This document shows positions 45,802-55,143 of a DNA stretch of 64,000 bases, one piece after another. A program made the translations under genes and the position numbers. The first letter of the stretch is position 1. Every line of letters begins with the position of its first letter. This stretch comes from Salisediminibacterium beveridgei (GTDB lineage Bacteria; Bacillota; Bacilli; Bacillales; Salisediminibacteriaceae): the NCBI RefSeq assembly GCF_001721685.1, contig NZ_CP012502.1, positions 62,001-126,000 of the forward strand, in the 5' to 3' direction. The notes beneath the pieces are model-generated. The model had not been told where the DNA came from. It ran no database searches and saw only the letters and a program-made list of their open reading frames with translations.

Positions 45802-47610
45802 ATGGGGCAAACGTATCCGGAAACATGGACATTAGACACAATATTTCCCGGAGGCTCGAGCAATTCCGAAGCGTTCAAGAAACATATTACGGCGCTTGAG
45901 AAGCAGATTAGTAACTTGAAAGAACAGGTGGACAAGCTTCAAACGACAGGAGAGCGAAGTAAAGAGGCCTGGGCGGATGTCGTGGTGAATCTCCAGGATG
46001 TGAGCCGTTACACCCGGGAGGCAGGGGCATTTATCAGCTGCCTCACAGCTCAGGATATCAACGATCATGACGCGAAACTGACAGGCGGTAAGATCAGTCA
46101 GCTGGCGTCTGAATTTGCCGGAGTGATGACGGCAGTGGACCATCAGCTCCTCGATTTCACGGCGGGAGAATGGGATGCATTCATCAACGAACCTGAAATG
46201 GCTGAGATCGTTTTTAACCTCAATGAGCGCCGGGACGCCGCGAAGGAAAAGCTGCCGCCCGAGCAGGAACAGTTGATTCAGAAGCTGTCTGTGGACGGAT
46301 ACCAGGCGTGGGGCGACTTTTACAGCATACTCGTCGGTCGGATGGAAATCGAAGTTGAACTGGATGGGGAAGTCCAAAAACTGTCGGTCGGGCAGGCGTC
46401 GAACAAGTTATCATCTGCTTCACGTGATGTGCGTAAACACGTTTTTGACCAGCTTGAAAAGGCATGGCAAGAAGAGTCAGAGCTCTTCACGAACACGTTG
46501 AACCACCTTTCAGGCTACCGGCTTGCAGTCTATGAAGCGAGAGGCTGGGAGAACGTATTGAAAGAACCGCTCCAGATCAACCGCATGCAGGAAAAGACGT
46601 TGAATGTCATGTGGGATACGATCACAGCCAACAAAGATACCTTCGTAACCTATCTGGATCGCAAGGCGCAGGTGCTCGGCGTTGAAAAACTGGCCATGTA
46701 TGATCTGGGAGCCCCCCTTTCTGACAAGGTGTCTGAAGTGCCATACGATGATGCGGCCGATATGATTGTGTCACAATTCCGGCAGTACAGTCCGCAGATG
46801 GCGGATTTCGCCAAGAAGGCGTTTCAAAACGGCTGGATTGAAGCAGAGGACCGTCCCGGCAAGCGCCCTGGCGGGTTTTGCACGAGCTTCCCGATCAAGG
46901 AGGAATCACGGATCTTTATGACGTATGATGGCTCTGCATCAAATGTAGCGACGCTGGCGCATGAACTCGGACACGCCTATCATCAGGCGGTGATGAATGA
47001 TCTTCCCCAGATGGCGCAGCGCTATGCGATGAACGTCGCAGAGACGGCATCGACATTCGCAGAGATGATCGTCGCGGATGCCGCGGTGGAACAGGCAGAG
47101 TCAGAAGAAGAGAAAATACAGCTCCTCGATGACAAACTGAGCCGAAGCATTGCTTTTTTCATGAATATCCATTCCCGATTTCTCTTTGAGACCCGGTTTT
47201 ACGAAGAACGCAGGCGCGGTCCCGTTAGTACACGTCGGATGAATGAACTGATGGAAGAGGCGCAAAAGGAAGCCTACTGCGGAGAGCTCAGTGAGTATTC
47301 ACCAACGTTTTGGGCTTCGAAACTGCATTTTCATATCACTGGGGTGCCGTTCTATAACTTCCCGTACACGTTTGGCTATCTGTTCAGTATGGGCATTTAT
47401 AACCTTGCCCGTCAAAAAGGGACGGATTTTGAGGCGCAGTACACAGCGCTCTTACGAGATACCGGCCGGATGACGGTGGAAGACCTTGCGAAGAAGCACC
47501 TTAACGTGGATCTCACTCAGGCAGACTTCTGGCAGGAGGCCATCGACTTTTTGAAACATGATGTGGCGTTGTATCTGGCACTCACGGAGAATAAAATCAA
47601 GCTGAACTGA
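45802..47610 (+). CDS. pepF: Oligoendopeptidase F, M3 family
   Basis: Cytoplasmic zinc endopeptidase for short peptides. The 602-residue protein has the active-site helix HELGHAYHQ with His387, Glu388 and His391, and the PGKRPGGFC segment upstream. The distal Glu is in AETASTFAEM. It is close to the PepF/M3B length. It follows an SDR gene by 25 nt and precedes the YwdI-like gene, and may form an operon with them. Confidence 0.92.
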   Translation: MGQTYPETWTLDTIFPGGSSNSEAFKKHITALEKQISNLKEQVDKLQTTGERSKEAWADVVVNLQDVSRYTREAGAFISCLTAQDINDHDAKLTGGKISQLASEFAGVMTAVDHQLLDFTAGEWDAFINEPEMAEIVFNLNERRDAAKEKLPPEQEQLIQKLSVDGYQAWGDFYSILVGRMEIEVELDGEVQKLSVGQASNKLSSASRDVRKHVFDQLEKAWQEESELFTNTLNHLSGYRLAVYEARGWENVLKEPLQINRMQEKTLNVMWDTITANKDTFVTYLDRKAQVLGVEKLAMYDLGAPLSDKVSEVPYDDAADMIVSQFRQYSPQMADFAKKAFQNGWIEAEDRPGKRPGGFCTSFPIKEESRIFMTYDGSASNVATLAHELGHAYHQAVMNDLPQMAQRYAMNVAETASTFAEMIVADAAVEQAESEEEKIQLLDDKLSRSIAFFMNIHSRFLFETRFYEERRRGPVSTRRMNELMEEAQKEAYCGELSEYSPTFWASKLHFHITGVPFYNFPYTFGYLFSMGIYNLARQKGTDFEAQYTALLRDTGRMTVEDLAKKHLNVDLTQADFWQEAIDFLKHDVALYLALTENKIKLN

Positions 47611-47648
47611 TGCAGGATGTATCCGTTCAGCGATAGGAGGCGAAGGGG

Positions 47649-48041
47649 ATGGACATCCCTGTATCCAAACTGATCAGCAAGATGGAACAAGCGATCGAGC
47701 GGATGAAACAATCCGAAGATCAACCCGAAGTGCTCAGTGAGCAGGCGAAGATTATTCAGGCATACAGCGAGTTGTTAACGGAACACAGCCCGCGTTCAGG
47801 CGGGAATGTACCGCCTGTGAATCATGCCACTCTTGAAGATTTGGAAAAAACAAAGATGCAAAATCCGCAGTTCGTCCCCGGGAAGCCTGTCGATCCTGAA
47901 CCGAAAGAGGATCAGGTCGAAGCGTATGAAAAGGGGCAGAAAGTCGGCGATTTGACGCAAGGGAAAACACGGAAAAAAGAGCGGGTCAAAATTTATGATG
48001 ACGGGGAAGAACCGAAATCGGACAGCCTTCTTGATTTTTAA
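47649..48041 (+). CDS. ywdI: YwdI-family protein (DUF5327)
   Basis: Small hydrophilic protein of 130 residues with a short N-terminal helix (MDIPVSKLISKMEQAIERMKQ) and a long Pro/Lys/Glu-rich tail. It resembles YwdI of B. subtilis, of unknown function. In B. subtilis ywdI and ywdK are near neighbours, as here with a GNAT gene in between. TAGGAGGCGAAGGG precedes the ATG. Confidence 0.75.
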   Translation: MDIPVSKLISKMEQAIERMKQSEDQPEVLSEQAKIIQAYSELLTEHSPRSGGNVPPVNHATLEDLEKTKMQNPQFVPGKPVDPEPKEDQVEAYEKGQKVGDLTQGKTRKKERVKIYDDGEEPKSDSLLDF

Positions 48042-48058
48042 TGCAACTGAATGAAACG

Positions 48059-48090
48059 AAACCGCAACCTGTCAAAGCAGATTGCGGTTT
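48059..48090. terminator. Bidirectional terminator
   Basis: AAACCGCAA/TTGCGGTTT stem around a 14-nt loop, between convergent ywdI and the GNAT gene. Confidence 0.7.
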
Positions 48091-48698
48091 TGCCATTCCA
48101 CGATGACCCCGTAGTTCCGGGATTCATCATCGTCCAGGTATTCCGGGATGATCTGTTTCACGGTAAGGCCCTGTTTCAGCATGAAGGTGAGGACACGATC
48201 TTTTCGCAGCCCGCTTTGCACTTCGGCTACATAGTCCTTGGCAGCCATATCCTTCGGGGCATGTTGAAAATCCGGAATCCGGCAGCCGGCAACGTAGCGC
48301 TTTAAGCCGAGACGCTCGACCATCTTTTTTCGTTCATCATAAAGGGCTTTGGCCACCCCGAAACCCCGGTATTTTGGGCGTACGCAGACATCGATGCCGT
48401 AGAGGGTGTCCCCGTTTGGATCATGGCTGTTGCGGATATAACCGTTGTCTGCGACTTCCTCCCACGTGTGGTCAGTTCCGTGGAGGGTTGTGATGAGCGA
48501 GGTGGCAGAGCCTGCCGGTTCGTCACCGATCCATGCGATGAGTCCACCATCCGGAAAGGTTTCAGTATGGGCCTGGATGTGTGCTTTATTCCACCAGAGT
48601 TCTTCCGGAAATGGTGGGGGAAAAGATTCTTTTTGAATCATGAGCAGATCGTCGAAATCGCTCATGGTGTAATTTCTGACGATGATGTCGTCGCTCAT
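48072..48698 (-). CDS. GNAT-family N-acetyltransferase
   Basis: 208 residues from ATG 48698, which follows AAGGAGGT; the frame runs further upstream without similarity. The acetyl-CoA loop is RPKYRGFGVAKALYDERK at about residues 115-132, the R/QxxGxG/A motif of GNAT enzymes. A C-terminal extension of about 60 residues follows (SGLRKDRVLTFMLKQGL). The acceptor substrate is not known. It lies opposite ywdI and ywdK. Confidence 0.8.
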   Translation of the reverse strand: MSDDIIVRNYTMSDFDDLLMIQKESFPPPFPEELWWNKAHIQAHTETFPDGGLIAWIGDEPAGSATSLITTLHGTDHTWEEVADNGYIRNSHDPNGDTLYGIDVCVRPKYRGFGVAKALYDERKKMVERLGLKRYVAGCRIPDFQHAPKDMAAKDYVAEVQSGLRKDRVLTFMLKQGLTVKQIIPEYLDDDESRNYGVIVEWQNRNLL

Positions 48699-48782
48699 GG
48701 CGGGTACCTCCTTCAATGAATGTGCTTTTGTTATGATTGTAAAGAATACCGAAATCATTTGACAAGAAAGAAGGCGATCAGT

Positions 48783-49154
48783 TTGAAACTTTTTTTAATG
48801 CTTGCAGGCGTGAGTGGCTTTTTGTTTGTCGCATTGGGGGCATTTGGTGCCCACGCGTTAAACGATAAACTTGAAGCGATGGGGTACAAAGCAACCTTTG
48901 AAACCGGGGTTCAGTACCATATGGTGCATACGCTGGCTCTGGTGGCCGTGGCGATTCTGATGAGCCACCTGAGTACGACCGGTTTGCTGACGGCATCGGG
49001 CTGGGCCTTCATTGTCGGGATCATTCTCTTCTCGGGCAGCCTGTACACGCTGAGCCTCACCGGGATCCGGATCTTCGGAGCGATCACACCACTTGGTGGC
49101 GTCGCCTTTCTCGCAGGGTGGATCCTGCTCGTTGTGGCCGCGGTGATGGACTGA
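48783..49154 (+). CDS. ywdK: DUF423 membrane protein, YwdK-like
   Basis: 123-residue protein with four hydrophobic helices and the conserved FVALGAFGAHALNDKLE motif near the N-terminus, which identifies DUF423. I choose TTG 48783, since AAGAAGG lies upstream and the frame before it has no family similarity. Function is not established. No terminator is obvious directly after it. Confidence 0.8.
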   Translation: MKLFLMLAGVSGFLFVALGAFGAHALNDKLEAMGYKATFETGVQYHMVHTLALVAVAILMSHLSTTGLLTASGWAFIVGIILFSGSLYTLSLTGIRIFGAITPLGGVAFLAGWILLVVAAVMD

Positions 49155-49238
49155 ATCTTTCCTGGTGAAAAAGGGCCAGCGCGACAAGAATGTATTGCTT
49201 AGCGAGAATCGTGCCGCACATCGTCAACATGATACATG

Positions 49239-49301
49239 AAAATAACTTGGCTTCTTGCCAAGCCGATGGCGACAAGCCTGAGTTGCACTTATGCTTCACG
49301 C
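49239..49301 (-). repeat. Dispersed repeat, copy 3
   Basis: Read on the minus strand it contains GAAGCATAAGTGCAACTCAG, then GGCTTGTCGCCA pairing with TGGCAAGAAGCC. The core matches copies 1 and 2; the hairpin arms differ in step. Confidence 0.65.
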
Positions 49302-49334
49302 CTTCTGCAAACTTATTCTCACACGAAGTAAAAA

Positions 49335-49369
49335 AAGACCCTTCACCTGAACTAAAGGTGAGGGGTCTT
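49335..49369 (-). terminator. Terminator of hemQ
   Basis: On the minus strand AAGACCCCTCACCTT pairs with AGGTGAAGGGTCTT, followed by a run of T. Confidence 0.85.
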
Positions 49370-49379
49370 CAAACGTTCA

Positions 49380-50123
49380 TCACACGTAAAAGTAATCTGC
49401 GATTTTTCCTTCTTCAAGCTGCATGCCTACGAAAAACGAACCGAAATCACCGTAGCGTGCGCTGACTTCATCAAAACGCATTTCATAAACGAGTTTCTTA
49501 AATTGCAATACGTCGTGGGCGTACAGGGTCACTGCCCATTCCCAGTCGTCAAAACCGACAGAACCGCTGATGATCTGACGCACTTTGCCGGCGTAACTGC
49601 GGCCGATCATGCCGTGGCTGCGCATCATCGTCTGGCGGTCTTCCATATCGAGCATATACCAGTTGTCTTCACCATCACGCCGCTTGTCCATCGGATAGAA
49701 GCAGACATACTGCCAGGTCGGCAGAATGGGTTTCAGGCGTGCCTGGATTTCCGGATCCTCGTTTGGATCCTTCTCTGCAGGGAGATAATTACTCAACTCA
49801 ACGACGGAGACGTAAGAATATTTTGGAATCAGGAAGTCGGCCAGCCCGGATTTATTAAAGGCGTTCTCGATATCCTGAAGTTCATCCATCGTCGGTCTCA
49901 GCCACATGAACATGATGTCTGCTTTCTGACCCATCATCTTGTAAACCCCGTGGCTGCCTTCGAGCTTCGTCTGTACTTCGTTCCATTTCTCCATATGACT
50001 CATGAATTCAGAGATGATATTTTCTCTTGTGGTGGCATCGAGCTTCTTCCAGGATACCCAGTCCACTGTGCGAAGGTCGTGCAGGACGTACCAGCCGTCC
50101 AATGTCTTTGCCGGTTCTGCCAT
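49380..50123 (-). CDS. hemQ: Coproheme decarboxylase HemQ
   Basis: Last step of the coproporphyrin-dependent heme pathway of Gram-positive bacteria, converting coproheme to heme b. The 247-residue protein has the chlorite-dismutase-like alpha/beta fold, with [22 protein letters not shown] at the start and [35 protein letters not shown] (about 143-177), which includes the conserved Tyr and His of the active site. TTGGAGTGATC precedes the ATG. In B. subtilis hemQ (ywfI) is likewise next to pta. Confidence 0.93.
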   Translation of the reverse strand: MAEPAKTLDGWYVLHDLRTVDWVSWKKLDATTRENIISEFMSHMEKWNEVQTKLEGSHGVYKMMGQKADIMFMWLRPTMDELQDIENAFNKSGLADFLIPKYSYVSVVELSNYLPAEKDPNEDPEIQARLKPILPTWQYVCFYPMDKRRDGEDNWYMLDMEDRQTMMRSHGMIGRSYAGKVRQIISGSVGFDDWEWAVTLYAHDVLQFKKLVYEMRFDEVSARYGDFGSFFVGMQLEEGKIADYFYV

Positions 50124-50163
50124 TGATGATCACTCCAATTCTCAGTTTCGTTAACCACTGTCC

Positions 50164-50192
50164 ATTATACTGAAATTATTCTAAATAACCAA
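50164..50192 (-). promoter_or_regulatory. Promoter of hemQ
   Basis: On the minus strand TTGGTT (50187-50192), a 17-nt spacer and TATAAT (50164-50169). Confidence 0.65.
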
Positions 50193-50204
50193 CCGTTAGA
50201 CACA

Positions 50205-50250
50205 CGGAAAAAGAAAACCCTCTGCGAAAGAACCTCTCAATCGCAAAGGG
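50205..50250 (-). terminator. Terminator of the fatty-acid operon
   Basis: On the minus strand CCCTTTGCGA pairs with TCGCAGAGGG with one mismatch, followed by TTTTCTTTTT. Confidence 0.75.
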
Positions 50251-50277
50251 CATATTCTCAATTAGTCAAACCGGCAG

Positions 50278-51012
50278 CTATTTCGACAAAAAGGATTTCA
50301 CTGCCTTTTTATGGGCCTCTGACTGTCCGGCGGCACGCTGCCCCTCGATTTCCTGATTCAGCGTGTCTTCGAGGGAGTGTTCCATCCCGTACTTCATGTT
50401 CTTTTTCATCCAGCTGTAGGCCGGCATCGGTGCGCGGCGCAGCTGCATGACGATGTTCACGGGGTTTCCGGTGCCCTGAATCAGACCGGTCTGCATGGCT
50501 TCCTGAACGGTAAAAGATTTCCCCGTTCCAAGAGCAATGGCATTCCCGAGTCCGACGAGCCGTGGCAAAAAGTAACTTGCCCCTGCATCCGGTGTTAAAC
50601 CGATACCGAGAAAACTCAAGGAAAGTTTGGCGTCTTCTTCTGCGTAGCGGATGTCGCAGGCGAGGGCGAGGCTTAGGCCTGCGCCGACGGCTGTTCCGTT
50701 AATGTAAGCCACGATTGGTTTTTCGATGGCATCGATCAACTGAATCAAGGGATTGTAATACTCCTCAAGATACGTTCCGTGATCAAAGGAGTCCATCTCC
50801 TCCACGGGAATGCTCTTGATATCAGCTCCTGCAGAAAAAGCATCATCGACGCCGGTTAAGACAATCACCTGAACCTCATCATCCCGCCGCGCCTCCTGAA
50901 AGGCGTGGTATAAATCCTTGTGCATTTGTTCGTTAATGGCGTTTCTCACTTCCGGGCGGTTCATCTGAATCGTAGCAATACCTGATTCAACAACGTATTC
51001 GACCGTTTCCAT
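50278..51012 (-). CDS. Enoyl-CoA isomerase/hydratase family protein, PaaG-like
   Basis: Crotonase-fold enzyme of 244 residues. The oxyanion-hole segment AGADIK (61-66) and GTAVGAGLSLALACD are present. The hydratase Glu after the second Gly is absent, and the segment TPDAGASYFLPRLVG carries Asp142 at the place used by PaaG-type isomerases. So double-bond isomerisation is more likely than hydration. It is the second gene of an operon with an FMN-FAD dienoyl-CoA reductase-like gene (38-nt gap), which fits unsaturated fatty-acid oxidation. Confidence 0.82.
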   Translation of the reverse strand: METVEYVVESGIATIQMNRPEVRNAINEQMHKDLYHAFQEARRDDEVQVIVLTGVDDAFSAGADIKSIPVEEMDSFDHGTYLEEYYNPLIQLIDAIEKPIVAYINGTAVGAGLSLALACDIRYAEEDAKLSLSFLGIGLTPDAGASYFLPRLVGLGNAIALGTGKSFTVQEAMQTGLIQGTGNPVNIVMQLRRAPMPAYSWMKKNMKYGMEHSLEDTLNQEIEGQRAAGQSEAHKKAVKSFLSK

Positions 51013-51050
51013 ACTGATTCCCCCTCGTATATCTTACGTAAGCCGTCTGT

Positions 51051-52976
51051 TTAGATTGTCCGGGCCAGACTGGCCCCATCGTAAATCGCCTGTTTGGCAT
51101 CCAGGCCGAGAGCATCTTTTGCTCCCCCGATCATGTGCACAATTTTCCCTTTATCTTCAAGTGCATCTGCCAGACCTTTGTTCACGAGCTGACCTGCTGC
51201 AAGGACGATGGTGTCCCCGACAGATTCAGCGGGTTGCCCGTCTTTGACAAAACGGATCGTGGCACCAGTAATTTCTTCATAAGATTCTACCTTCCCGATC
51301 ATGCGGACGCCTTTTTGTTTCAGTTCCATCAAGGTCGCCCAGCGGGTCGTCTTGCCGATTCCCTTTGCAAATGTTTTACTACGCTGTAAGAGCGTCACTT
51401 CTTCGGAGCCGTGGTCGAGCATATATAACGCCACGTCACAGGCGACACCACCACCGCCGATGACCGTAACCCGTTTTCCGGGATCGGCCCCTTCAAAGAC
51501 CTCCCGGTAGCTCAGAACATGCTTACTGTCCACGCCAGGTATTTCCGGCACGCGTGGCGTAATGCCTGTGGCGATGATGACCTCGTCTGCATCCAGGAAT
51601 ACCGGATCCTCCGCGGTGGCCCTTTTCCCAAGCTGAACGTCCACACCGAGCAACGCCAGTTGCACCCGGTAATAGCGGAGTGTCTCATAGAACTCCTTTT
51701 TCCCCGGAATGTTTTTTGAGTAATTCAGCTGACCGCCGATTTCATCCTTTTCATCGACAAGCGTTACGTGATGGCCCCGTTCTGCTGCAGCCCGGGCGGC
51801 TTCGAGGCCCCCAGGTCCGGCACCGACGATGACAATGTTTTTCGGGGCTTCGGTCTTTACCAGTTTCCAATCCAGCTCCCTGCCTGCTTCGGGATTGACG
51901 AGGCATGACGCCGGTTTCATTTCAAAGACATGATCAAGACAGGCCTGATTACAGGCAATGCACGTATTGATCTCATCAAAACGCCCTTCTTTCCCCTTTG
52001 TAACGATGGCCGGATCGGCAAGGAATGGCCGCGCCATGGAGACAAGTGAGACGTTGGATTCGGCAATGATCTGTCCCGCGTCCCGGGGATCATTGATGCG
52101 GTTGGACGCTACAACCGGGACTTCAACAGCATCGGCAATCTGCTTGGCAACGGGTACGAACTTCATCCGCGGTACTTTCATGGAAATGGTCGGGACCCGG
52201 GATTCGTGCCAGCCGATGCCGACGTTCAACGTGTCAGCCCCGGCTTCTTCCAGAGCTTTCGCAAATACCAGCGTCTCCTCTTCGGTTGTACTGCCCTCAA
52301 CCAGATCGAGACCCGACATGCGGAAAATGACCGGATAATCCGGACCGACGGCATGTCGCACGGCTTTCATGACTTCAAGGGGCATCCGCATCCGTTTCTC
52401 AAATGTGCCTCCCCATTCATCATCCCGCTGATTGGTGACCGGAGAGAGGAACTGGTTTAAGAGATACCCTTCAGAACCCATAATTTCAACGGCATGAAAG
52501 CCTGCAGCTTTCGCGTTGGCGGCCCCCTTTGCGAAATCGTCAATGGTCCTGCGCACCTCTTGCTCCGTTAATGCCACGGGCATATCGGGGTTAATCGGTG
52601 ACTGAATCGCGGACGGTGCAACGGGATCGACCTGTGTCAGCGCCTTATACGCGTAGCGCCCCGCATGGAAGAGCTGCAGGGCAATGGCGCTGCCCTCCTC
52701 ATCGATCGCTTTGGTGAGCGGCTTCCAGCGTTCAATGTCCTCCGGTTCATAAATCGTCATAAATCCGACGCCGCCGCTTCCTTCGGGGTTAACTGCGGCC
52801 CCGCCGGTGACAATCAGACCGACGTCATGACGGGCTCTCTCCCTGTAAAATGCAGTGAGCCGCTCATCCCCTCGTTCCAGACTTTCCAGTCCTACGTGCA
52901 TCGATCCCATGATCACACGGGAGCGAAGCGGTAATCCGTTGATCGTAATCGGGTCAAACAATGCATCAATCGACAT
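51051..52976 (-). CDS. 2,4-dienoyl-CoA reductase-like FMN/FAD/4Fe-4S oxidoreductase
   Basis: 641 residues in the FadH arrangement. An N-terminal FMN TIM barrel (1-330, old-yellow-enzyme type) is followed by a 4Fe-4S cluster motif CIACNQACLDH...CLVNP near 337-360. Then come FAD and NAD(P) Rossmann domains with GAGPGGLEAARAAAERG and GGGGVACDVALY. In E. coli FadH reduces 2,4-dienoyl-CoA. The gene's promoter overlaps a FadR-like box, and it is followed by a crotonase gene, which supports fatty-acid breakdown. Related NADH oxidases share this architecture. Confidence 0.88.
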   Translation of the reverse strand: MSIDALFDPITINGLPLRSRVIMGSMHVGLESLERGDERLTAFYRERARHDVGLIVTGGAAVNPEGSGGVGFMTIYEPEDIERWKPLTKAIDEEGSAIALQLFHAGRYAYKALTQVDPVAPSAIQSPINPDMPVALTEQEVRRTIDDFAKGAANAKAAGFHAVEIMGSEGYLLNQFLSPVTNQRDDEWGGTFEKRMRMPLEVMKAVRHAVGPDYPVIFRMSGLDLVEGSTTEEETLVFAKALEEAGADTLNVGIGWHESRVPTISMKVPRMKFVPVAKQIADAVEVPVVASNRINDPRDAGQIIAESNVSLVSMARPFLADPAIVTKGKEGRFDEINTCIACNQACLDHVFEMKPASCLVNPEAGRELDWKLVKTEAPKNIVIVGAGPGGLEAARAAAERGHHVTLVDEKDEIGGQLNYSKNIPGKKEFYETLRYYRVQLALLGVDVQLGKRATAEDPVFLDADEVIIATGITPRVPEIPGVDSKHVLSYREVFEGADPGKRVTVIGGGGVACDVALYMLDHGSEEVTLLQRSKTFAKGIGKTTRWATLMELKQKGVRMIGKVESYEEITGATIRFVKDGQPAESVGDTIVLAAGQLVNKGLADALEDKGKIVHMIGGAKDALGLDAKQAIYDGASLARTI

Positions 52977-53053
52977 GTGTTCGTCCTCCTTCTGAGCAAT
53001 GTCGCTCGTCCATGGCTGATTCTGCTGGCTGATTCGAAAAACCCCTGGTTAAA

Positions 53054-53071
53054 TGAGTGATTATTCATTCA
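53054..53071. promoter_or_regulatory. FadR-like operator
   Basis: TGAGTGATTATTCATTCA matches the B. subtilis FadR consensus TGAATGANTANTCATTCA at all but one fixed position. It touches the -10 of the promoter on the minus strand and lies at its start site, ideal for repression. Regulator binding is inferred. Confidence 0.7.
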
Positions 53072-53100
53072 TTATACCGTTCTTTTCCAGTCTTTTTCAA
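53071..53100 (-). promoter_or_regulatory. Promoter of the dienoyl-CoA reductase operon
   Basis: On the minus strand TTGAAA (53095-53100), an 18-nt spacer and TATAAT (53071-53076), next to the FadR-like box. Confidence 0.65.
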
Positions 53101-53242
53101 GGTCTGCACGGGATTTTTGACGAAATCATGACAAATGGGGTGTCTGAAAATTTAAACTTCCCGAAAATTGATGCAATCAATTTAAATTTGACTCAAAAAC
53201 AGGTAAGATAAAGGTTAGTGAGTGAAATAAGGAGGTTTTCCC

Positions 53243-54220
53243 GTGAGTGATATGTTTACTGCGATCGCTGAAAAAGTAAAAGCAGCCAAACCGGCGATCG
53301 TTTTCCCTGAGGGAACAGATGAACGGATACTTGAAGCAACGGTCAGATTGAAACAAGAAGGCATTCTCGAACCGCTGTTGATCGGCGCAGCGGACAAAGT
53401 CGAAGCAAAGGCCAAGGAAGCAGGCCTGGACATCAGCGATTTGACCATCTATGATCCAGCTACCTATGAAGGGTTCGACGGACTCGTTGATGCCTTTGTG
53501 GAACGACGAAAAGGGAAGAATACAAAAGAAGAGGCCGAAGAGATTCTGAAAACCCCGAACTACTTCGGCACGATGCTCGTCTATACCGGTCTTGCCGGTG
53601 GCCTCGTCAGCGGTGCAGCACACGCGACCGGCGATACCGTGCGACCGGCACTGCAGATCATCAAGACGAAAGAGGGCGTGAAGAAGACGTCCGGCGCGTT
53701 CGTGATGGTTCGCGGGGACGAACGCTTCATTTTCGGTGACTGTGCGATTAACATTGCACCGGATGCAAATGACATGGCAGAAACAGCTATCGAAGCCGCA
53801 AAGACGGCCCGTGTGTTTGACATCGACCCGAAAGTGGCGATGCTCAGCTTCTCCACAAAAGGCTCCGCCGTGAGTCCTGAAACGGAAAAAGTCGTGGAAG
53901 CAACGGCCATTGCCAAAGAGAAAGATCCGCAATTGACAGTGGACGGGGAATTTCAATTTGACGCCGCTTTCGTACCGTCAGTTGCCAAAAAGAAAGCACC
54001 GGAATCACCGTTAAACGGTGAAGCGAACACGTTTATTTTCCCGAGCCTTGAATCAGGCAACATCGGCTATAAAATCGCCCAGCGACTCGGCGGGTTTGAA
54101 GCGATCGGTCCGATCCTTCAAGGCCTCAATAAGCCGGTGAACGACCTCTCCCGCGGATGTAACGTGGAAGACGTCTACAAACTGTCCCTCATCACCGCTA
54201 TGCAGGGTCTGGCAGACTAA
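53243..54220 (+). CDS. pta: Phosphate acetyltransferase
   Basis: Interconverts acetyl-CoA and acetyl phosphate in overflow metabolism. The 325-residue protein belongs to the short Bacillus class. Typical segments are IVFPEGTDERILEAT, TPNYFGTMLVYTGLAGGLVSGAAHATGDTVRPALQIIKT and the C-terminal GNIGYKIAQRLGGFEAIGPILQG. GTG 53243 follows AAGGAGG. It lies divergent from the fatty-acid operon and next to hemQ and lipL, as in B. subtilis. No clear cre site was found. Confidence 0.95.
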   Translation: MSDMFTAIAEKVKAAKPAIVFPEGTDERILEATVRLKQEGILEPLLIGAADKVEAKAKEAGLDISDLTIYDPATYEGFDGLVDAFVERRKGKNTKEEAEEILKTPNYFGTMLVYTGLAGGLVSGAAHATGDTVRPALQIIKTKEGVKKTSGAFVMVRGDERFIFGDCAINIAPDANDMAETAIEAAKTARVFDIDPKVAMLSFSTKGSAVSPETEKVVEATAIAKEKDPQLTVDGEFQFDAAFVPSVAKKKAPESPLNGEANTFIFPSLESGNIGYKIAQRLGGFEAIGPILQGLNKPVNDLSRGCNVEDVYKLSLITAMQGLAD

Positions 54221-54250
54221 GGCCCGTGAGCGTCACGTTGTTCATACGAT

Positions 54251-54279
54251 AAAGAGCGGACCATCGCGCCGCTCTTTTT
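54251..54279 (+). terminator. Terminator of pta
   Basis: AAAGAGCGG/CCGCTCTTT with a short loop followed by T. Confidence 0.8.
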
Positions 54280-54416
54280 CCGTTTGAATCGAAAAGGAAG
54301 ACAGTTGCAGGTGAGAGGTTCATTCCGGACATCGCATCAATCGCACCAAAAAAATCTTTGCATTTCGCAGTTCGAAACCATCCTGCGTGATCAAAACTAG
54401 GGAGTGTTATAGTCAT

Positions 54417-55094
54417 ATGCCAAACGAAATCTTATGGCTCATCTTTGCGGTGGCCAACTTCAGTATGCTGCTCGTCTTTTACCGGCTTTTCGGCCGGACG
54501 GGACTGTTTGTCTGGATCGGGTTTTCCACGGTTCTGGCCAACATGCAGGTGTTAAAACTCGTTGAAATTTTTGGCCTTGTCGCCACACTGGGGAATATCA
54601 TGTATGGAACCGTGTTCCTGGCGACGGATATCCTCAATGAAAAATATGGGAAGAAAGAAGCGCGCAGAGCGGTCTGGTTCGGGTTCAGTTCCCTGATCGC
54701 TGCGACCATCATCATGCAGTTTGTCGTGGCGTTCATTCCGCACGCCGATGACTGGGCGCACCCGCATCTGGCAGAGATCTTTGACTTGCTGCCGCAGGTC
54801 GCCATCGGCAGTCTTGCGGCTTACCTGATCAGTCAGCTGATGGACGTGCAGATCTATGCCTTTTTCAAAAAAATCTTTGCGAAACCGTCCCAGCTCTGGA
54901 TGCGTAATACCTTCAGTACGGCGATCAGCCAGTTTATCGATACGGTGATCTTCTGTACCATTGCCTTTTGGGGCTGGTATTCGTTTGGCGTCTGGTTCGA
55001 GATTCTTTTGACGACCTACATCATCAAATTTATCGTGTCACTGATTGATACACCGTTCATTTATATTGCCCGCTGGTTGAAACCGAAAGATTGA
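54417..55094 (+). CDS. Queuosine precursor transporter, YhhQ/VUT family
   Basis: Integral membrane protein of 225 residues from ATG 54417, with about six helices. The family motifs FLATDILNEKYGKKEAR (near 62-78) and QFIDTVIFCTIAFWG identify the VUT (queuosine precursor, preQ0/preQ1) group. The GGGAGTG site is 11 nt upstream. No queuosine synthesis gene is nearby. A preQ1 riboswitch could not be confirmed in the leader. Confidence 0.85.
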   Translation: MPNEILWLIFAVANFSMLLVFYRLFGRTGLFVWIGFSTVLANMQVLKLVEIFGLVATLGNIMYGTVFLATDILNEKYGKKEARRAVWFGFSSLIAATIIMQFVVAFIPHADDWAHPHLAEIFDLLPQVAIGSLAAYLISQLMDVQIYAFFKKIFAKPSQLWMRNTFSTAISQFIDTVIFCTIAFWGWYSFGVWFEILLTTYIIKFIVSLIDTPFIYIARWLKPKD

Positions 55095-55143
55095 ATCGGT
55101 TCACCCCTGGAACAGCGGGCGCCTGACGGAAAGGAGATTTTCC

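Noticed and set aside
53140..53165. A cre or CodY site upstream of pta.
   Set aside because: The AAAATTTAAAC stretch lacks the central CG of cre and matches CodY poorly.
54305..54416. Possible preQ1 riboswitch before the queuosine-precursor transporter (GAGGTTC followed by an A-rich run and AAAACTAGG).
   Set aside because: No downstream CCTC arm pairs with the GAGG segment, and the spacing does not fit preQ1-I. The words alone are too weak.
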